Assembly: GCA_037501455.1 (NCBI GenBank)
Contig: CM074855.1
Location: 56,799,001 to 56,863,000, forward strand
Origin: Lantana camara
Lineage: Eukaryota; Streptophyta; Magnoliopsida; Lamiales; Verbenaceae
Length of the DNA stretch: 64,000 bases
Direction: 5' to 3'
The notes beneath the pieces were generated by a model, which did not search any database, was not told the origin of the DNA, and saw nothing but the letters and a program-made list of their open reading frames with translations. The translations under genes were made by a program, and so were the position numbers. Every line of letters starts with the position of its first letter. Position 1 is the first letter of the stretch. Of the stretch, positions 58,465 to 64,000 are shown in pieces.

Positions 58465-61400
58465 TGTAGCACCCGCACGGTGGGTCACCACATCCCCCGC
58501 ACCAAAGTCCGATCCACATACGAAATGGAGAGTCCGTACATGAACCAAACAGTGGCGAACGGGAGACTGACAAACTCACACCTAGGCTAGGCGGAACTTA
58601 GACCCTGAAAGCAAAACTCAACCACAACAAGAATGCGGAAGCGAAACAAGTCATGCAACAATCAAAACATTCATAAACAGTTGACGGGTTCAACTAGCAT
58701 AAATACCTAATCCCGAAATATACATATCAATTCATATATAAATTCTAAATATCATATTCAAACATATCTTACACATAAGCCCAAATTAAAGAAATGTAAA
58801 TGCAAGACCACCTACTAGACAAAGACACGGAACAGACTCCAAAAGACAGACACACTCCGCCTAGCACGAACTCCAAGCAGAACCTGCAAACTAAAAGATA
58901 AAAGGGGAGGGGTCAGTCTTAACTCGACTGAGTGAGGGGTTAACGCACTCACACTATATATATAAGAGCAAAGCACATATCAAACTCATAATGTTCATGA
59001 ACGCAGGGATAGTTTTTGCACACTAAATCATTTCCCGTGATATACATATATATAGGATAATTGAATAACTTTAATCAAAACACTGCAACTTATAAACCCT
59101 CAACTTTTAACTTAATTTAGAATCTATCCCTGTTTCACGAACTTTAACCGAACATATACATAATAGAGAACTCGGCGGGTACGAGCTCAGACACTCCCAA
59201 ACTCCTCAGAACATATCATATCAGAAACAAAGCAGAAAACTTACATACATATCATAACATATCATCCTCAACTCCAGTGATGGAAGGGTGTATACGCCCA
59301 AACCATCCATACATATACAGACTCACGAGGGGTAGCGAGCCCACATCGTGCCCTCCCCGGTTTTTACGCCGAAGGCATCGAAATATCACACCTTCCCAAA
59401 CTCCCAGGGGTCGCGTGTGATATGTCGGATGGAGACTACGCACAGGCCGAACCTCGACGGCCCGAACCGTCCCGAGGGTTCCTTACCCGTAGCTCCTTGG
59501 ATCCACATATACAAATCATATCATAACCCGCTACAACAGAGACAGACAGACCGAACTTATACATATATACATACCACTTTCCGTTTCAGTCAAACTCGGT
59601 CCTTGCCAAACTTGGCTCATGAGAAGTATACGGTTAGAAGCATAGCTTCACGTGGCAAATCATAACGAATCATTCCAAACCAAGCATACATAGGCTCGTA
59701 CATTGCTCAACATACTTGCAAATTCAAGGCATATTTAACAAATACATATTTCACACTTATTTATATACATATAAAGCTTATTTAATCACATGCAATCAAA
59801 ACCGAGCACATTGCAATAAGGTGTAACTATATCCTAACCTCACCTTACACCGAAGAGGCCGAAGACAAGACGCTTGATCCACCCCGGAATCAACACGGCC
59901 GACAAAACACCACCCCGGGTGTACCTGGACAAACTGAACACCGGAACAAGACTTAGACACATGAATGAACCACATATACGCACGGCAAAGCTCAAGCACT
60001 TAAATGATGTACTCACATAAGCAGGATTCAAATTCATATAAATTATATGCGAAACCAACACATTAAGGCACGTTCATATCATTTCATATCAATTCATTTA
60101 ATACCTAACAAATTCAATTAACAAAGTTCAGACAATTCATATCGCATTTCATACAAATTTCAAAGTGTTAATAAGTCAAGTAAATCACTGTAGCAAGCTT
60201 CTAATTTATTTAAACCTCACGAAGTCTTATACAAATTCAAAGCAAGTTATTTAATCATTCAAGGTTCATATAATTCATTTCATGCAAAATTCACGCAGTG
60301 CATTCATATTATTTCATTCCTCACACAAAACAATTCATACAAATTCACGTAGCTCACAAATCAAATAAATCATAATAGCCTGTTTCATATTTCATGTAAG
60401 TCAAATTCTAATCAAACTAAGTTCATTAAATTCATACGTTACATATTCAATTCATACATTACATTTAAGATTTCATTATTAAGGTCTATTAATTCAAATT
60501 AAACAAATTCCTACTTTACTCAAAATTACACAAACACCCCCTCTAGACTAACCAAGTAGCAAAATCACAAGTCGGGGGTTCAATTTACAAAATACAAAGT
60601 CCATACTTATCACATTTCATATCATACATGATTTCATACACAATGGAATTCATTTCGATCAACAATTCAAACATATAGCAATTAATTTACATTTAAACAA
60701 TTAATTCAAATAATTCCCAAATACACAAATAAATTCATAGAAAATAAACCGAGTGTCCGATTGACGAACGGAAAGTGGTGATGGACTCACCACAACGAGG
60801 CGAACGAGCTGTCCGAAGCCCGCCGGAACGCCGCTGCCGGAGCCGCCGGAATAGTGACCGGCCGCCGTTCAGCCGCCGCCAAATGGAAAAATCTGGAGTC
60901 GAGCAAATGGGGTTCACTAGTTCTCGTCGTTCCGAACAACTTTCGTGAAGGGCCCGAGGCCAAAAGATGGCCGGAAAAGGCCCCCGTTGAGCTCCGAAGT
61001 TTCTGCCGCCACCACGACGCCGGAACCACCACCTACGGTCAAAATTGGGTGAAAACGATGCCGGAAATGGATTCAGGGGGTCGGAAAACCTTGAAAACCG
61101 TCGAAGTTCGCCGAAAAAAGTCGCCGGAGGTGGCGGAATCGCGCCGCTACAGTAGCGCCGCCGCCCGTCGTCCGCTTTGGGCGGCGCGTGCGGCCTCCTC
61201 GCCGCCCCGATGGCGGCGCCGCTTGAACTGGGGGTTGCGCCGGAATGTCCTTTATTTGGGTAGGAGGCGCGTGTCACCGGAATATCGTCGGAAACCGCCG
61301 CAAGAAGGCGGCGAAGCGGCGGTTCTCCGTTCCGCCGCTGCTGCTGTGCCGTAGCGCCACCACCGCTGAGTTTTGGGTCTCGATTCTTGTACCATCGTGA

Positions 61401-61881
61401 CGGGCTCGTCGAGCTGATAAATTTCCACTACTCAAACGTCGAATTCCGTCGAGAAACGAGGGAGAACGGGCATGTGTGTGTAATTACACCTTCACTGTGT
61501 GAACAGTGACGGATCGCTGGAGGAAGACGATGCAGGCTGAGATCTGATCTTTGGCACGCAAAACGAGGAAATCCGAGTATATATCTCGGGTCCTCGTACG
61601 CAAAAACGAACAAACGAACGAGCTAACAACATCCGAATTGGGCAAACTTAGAGTCTACGGACTCGTCTCGATGCCCCGAACGCGTTGAAGGGGTCAAAGA
61701 GGTCAAAATCTCGACCGAACGAGAAGTGACCGGAAAACCCCTAAAAGAGAAAAAATTGCAAAGGGCCCCTAAACTCTAAAAGAGTTCAAAATAGGGCCAC
61801 GGAAAATATAAAATCACATAATTAAACACATAAAAGTTAAAAGGTGACATACCTTATAATTCGAACGAACGGGATGTTACA
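58465..61881 (-). repeat. Large LTR of composite insertion 2 (3417 bp)
   Basis: Right end on the minus strand starts TGTAACATCCCG. H3 arms 58586-58595 and 58856-58865; H2 58914-58930; H1 59279-59307; exon-like block about 59844-59934 (GTCCAG...GTAAG|GTGAGG, 91 bp). A GC-rich leader at 60780-61380 has open frames on both strands without recognisable domains. A different family from the LTR in composite insertion 1. Confidence 0.85.
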
Positions 61882-62165
61882 CACCTTGTGCGTAAAAAGT
61901 AAAGGGAGTGATCACCCTAAGCCTCGGGCTCGATCCCGGCCGCACCGTCTGAAAAGAAACACAAGAGCCCACGACTTAGACCCTATATGAACCAATTATG
62001 ACGCTCGGCGTATGCTTGACTCATGCTCGGATGTGAAATAAATGCGGAATGAACCATATAATTCACAAAACACAATATATGTCAATTAATCATACCAAAG
62101 AAAAGCATTTAAAGTCATAAAATTGCATAATTAAAGTAAAGGAAAGTAGTGGCAGCTTCCAGGTT

Positions 62166-62444
62166 TCAAAGGGAAAAATCCACCCCCATGGATTTTTCCA
62201 AAGGGCAAAATCCACCCCCATGGATTTTTCCAAAGCTACTGCCTCAAATCCACCCCCATGGATTTTTCCAAAAGGAAAAATCCACCCTCGCGGATTTGAT
62301 CCAGTAGCAACGGTTTGGCCATGGGAACGGCCGTTCCCGTTCCCAGTACAAACTGGGAACGGTCGTTCCCACTCTCGGTAGGCACAGAAGATGGCCTGGG
62401 AACGGTCGTTCCCAGTTTAAAGCTGGGGCGGGAACGGCCGTTCC
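62166..62444 (-). repeat. Palindrome array of X
   Basis: GGGAACGG(T/C)CGTTCCC palindromes at 62323-62338, 62355-62370, 62398-62413 and 62431-62444, and four AAATCC...GGATTT units at 62166-62300. Reverse-oriented counterpart of 24751-25020. Confidence 0.88.
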
Positions 62445-63269
62445 GGCCTGGTTCGAAATCTGGAACAGAGGTTTTATTACAGAAAGAGGGGAAGCTCGAA
62501 AATGGTGCCAAAATGGCCAAAAATCCAACCCTTAAAATTGCCACAACTTCTCAAAATGCAAAAACAATACATATAAATCATGCTTGACATATAAACACTC
62601 AAATAACTCAAGAAAACGGAATAAAAGGCCATGATCAAAGAGATGCAAAAATCAAATCAAAACCATGATCATTCATAAATGCTCAACCAACCCATGCTTT
62701 CATGAAATAAATGCAACAAATACCATATGTATAGCTCATATAAAGAGATGGAATTCAAATATAACAAGTATAGAACTCATATTCCAAATTTGAACTAAAC
62801 CCTTACTATTCACAACATGCTCCAAAGAAACCATCCAAGGCTCCAAAAGAAGAACTTAAACCATAGAATTGACGAGCATGCCGAGAGGTTTCCGAAACTT
62901 ACTTAAGCTCGAAGATTGGTCAAGAAATGAAGAAGTTATGGTTGATTGAAGCTTGCTCAAAAATGGAGGGTTTGCTTCTCTTTCTCTCTTGGCCAAAATG
63001 CTGCTGAACGTGAAAAGGAAAGAAAGAGCCAAGGATTCACTCTTAAGGCTTAACCGGGTTCGGTTCACGGGTTCGGTTCAAGTTTCCTGTTCGGTTTCAA
63101 ATGGTTTAAGAGGTTAAGGGTTCACTAAGTCCCAAAACACCAAAATCACATAATCAATTAATTCAAATAGGTTCAAATAAATTCATATAATTCTTATACA
63201 ATTAATTTAAACGCACATATTATTAAATCACATAATTTACCTGCACCGACTGTGAGTCGGGGTGTTACA

Positions 63270-64000
63270 GAAGCTGCCTGTCGCGAGGTAAGGCCGGATC
63301 TGACCTATGATGGTGGCGTTGAATTGGTGAATGTGGCTGTCAGGTGGTCGACGGCAGAATGGAGGAGCTATGTCGTTGTTGCTGAGTTCGCAAGGGGATG
63401 AAGAGAGGAGAAGCTTTCGGTGCTTGTGGTGGTTCAGAGGTGAAGTCGCCGGCGAGAATGGTGGTTGGCAGCGGCTTCACAGGTGGAGAAGCTGGCGCCG
63501 CTGCTGCTGCTTGTTGGCGAGCGAAGGTGGCCCGCGATGATGGCTAACGGCGATGGTGTCACCGGGGAAGATGATCGGCTACTGGGATGGTTCAGCGTGA
63601 AGGGGAGGAGAAGAGGCAGAGTTGCTGCTGCTCTCTGCTAGAAACCGAAAAGGGGAGAGGAGAATAATGAAGAAGGCTGCTAGGGTTTCAAGTGAAATAA
63701 GGGATCTCGATTTTCAAATTCACAAACAAGTCCCTCGAGAACTTAGGTGATGCGATTGAGTTCACATAGTTCAATTAGGGTTCAAATAGATCCAATTAGA
63801 GATTGTGTAATTATAAAAGCATCCCCAAGGTTTTAAAGAAAGTATTGGCAAGTCCAAATTCGGATTTTAGAAATTATGAAAGTACCCCAGAGATTTAAAG
63901 TGGTATCCAAACAAGTCCAATTGAATTTCTCATAATTAGAAATAGATCCCCAACTTTCAATAATCTCAAATTAGCCCACATAATTTAAATTAAAGAGCAA
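63270..64000 (-). repeat. 5' LTR of F, right arm, cut by window end
   Basis: C-rich leader (minus strand) and the AT-rich start of the LTR, nearly identical to 50408-51140 of the left LTR. The telobox-like AAACCCTAG lies at about 63681. No gene is present. Confidence 0.9.

Larger units (their letters stand above)
57957..61881 (-). mobile_element. Composite insertion 2: large LTR joined at its primer site to a complete TRIM, TSD CACCT
   Basis: CACCT at 57952-57956 and 61882-61886. On the minus strand the unit runs: 3417-bp LTR (61881 to 58465), the spacer TCCTTAAG and eight bases of the tRNA-Met primer site (58464 to 58449), then a complete TRIM (58448 to 57957). The outer ends are TGTAAC and GTTACA. 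It sits exactly across the AAG|GTGAGG site of X. Confidence 0.9.
56747..63269 (-). mobile_element. Solo LTR X with TSD GAAGC, split by composite insertion 2
   Basis: GAAGC at 56742-56746 and 63270-63274; the empty site is seen in the other F LTR near 50408. The arms 56747-57956 and 61882-63269 join to about 2593 bp, the same family as the LTR at 23904. H3 arms 56865-56875 and 57143-57153; H2 57198-57211; H1 57482-57513 with a GAGTC/GACTC inner stem; exon-like block 61885-61948 (TTTTCAG...CACAAG|GTG); palindromes 62166-62444. There is no interior, so it is a recombined solo LTR. Confidence 0.9.
47609..64000 (-). mobile_element. Element F: minus-strand relative of B, right end outside window
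   Basis: Left LTR 47609-51315, polypurine tract 51318-51330, non-coding interior 51316-53942, primer site for initiator tRNA-Met 53923-53934, and a right LTR from 53943 that runs past 64000, interrupted by X. By comparison with the left LTR about 0.2 kb of LTR is missing beyond the window. No protein domain is seen. It shares with B the LTR ends, the primer spacer, the hairpin array and the tract lead-in. Confidence 0.9.

Noticed and set aside
60735..61354. GC-rich open frames on both strands (180 and 166 codons)
   Set aside because: Open on both strands because of GC richness inside an LTR leader; Arg/Pro/Gly-rich with no family motif.

Overview
The window is repeat-rich plant nuclear DNA. 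I find no cellular protein gene, tRNA gene or rRNA gene. Nearly every base can be assigned to LTR retrotransposons nested inside one another, plus one CACTA-type DNA transposon end. The plant assignment rests on a Ty3/gypsy chromovirus with a Tekay/Del-type chromodomain, an Athila-like element primed by tRNA-Asp, TRIM elements, CACTA subterminal repeats, and primer sites for initiator tRNA-Met. The species cannot be told from this.

Layout (capital letters are my own names). 1-6986: 3' part of an autonomous but decayed chromovirus A (gag, pol, chromodomain, 3' LTR). A sits in LTR I (6987-9152), which sits in a minus-strand LTR H (9153-9724). 9767-20245: complete non-coding element B with TSD ATCAC. 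20251-21845: end of a CACTA element carrying a 184-bp solo LTR. 21846-22683: part of an older LTR, G. 22684-47583: solo LTR E (TSD TTCAC), split by C (23365-45804, minus strand, TSD AACTC). C is a tandem LTR-internal-LTR-internal-LTR array. Two insertions lie in C's outer LTRs: a composite LTR+TRIM insertion (23904-26759, TSD TCCCA) and an Athila-like element D (38647-44751, TSD CTAGG) that codes only for a zinc-knuckle/protease protein. 47609-64000: element F, minus-strand relative of B, running off the right edge. F's right LTR holds solo LTR X (56747-63269, TSD GAAGC), which holds a second composite LTR+TRIM insertion (57957-61881, TSD CACCT).

What the pieces share. The LTR families of A, B, C, E, F, X and both composites have unrelated 5' parts. 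They share an ordered cassette in their 3' halves: a short exon-like block ending in AG|GTGRG; a stem-loop (here H1) of GATGG...CCATC type; a stem-loop (H2) CAGTC...GACTG just before a TTTGCAG acceptor-like site; a long-range helix (H3) between GCTAGGCGG and CCGCCTAGC about 250-370 nt apart; and a conserved tail, GTGCGGGGGATGTGG...TTACA. Arms of all three helices change together between families, which points to selection on RNA structure. The non-coding elements B, C and F also carry arrays of GAGAGA/TCTCTC hairpins near the polypurine tract, again with compensatory changes. Other families carry their own palindrome arrays inside the LTR. My best inference is a common cis-acting RNA system that lets coding-deficient elements use the machinery of autonomous ones. 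The two LTR+TRIM insertions, each flanked by one TSD pair, fit such sharing. Coordinates, TSDs and pairings were read by eye; function is inferred.
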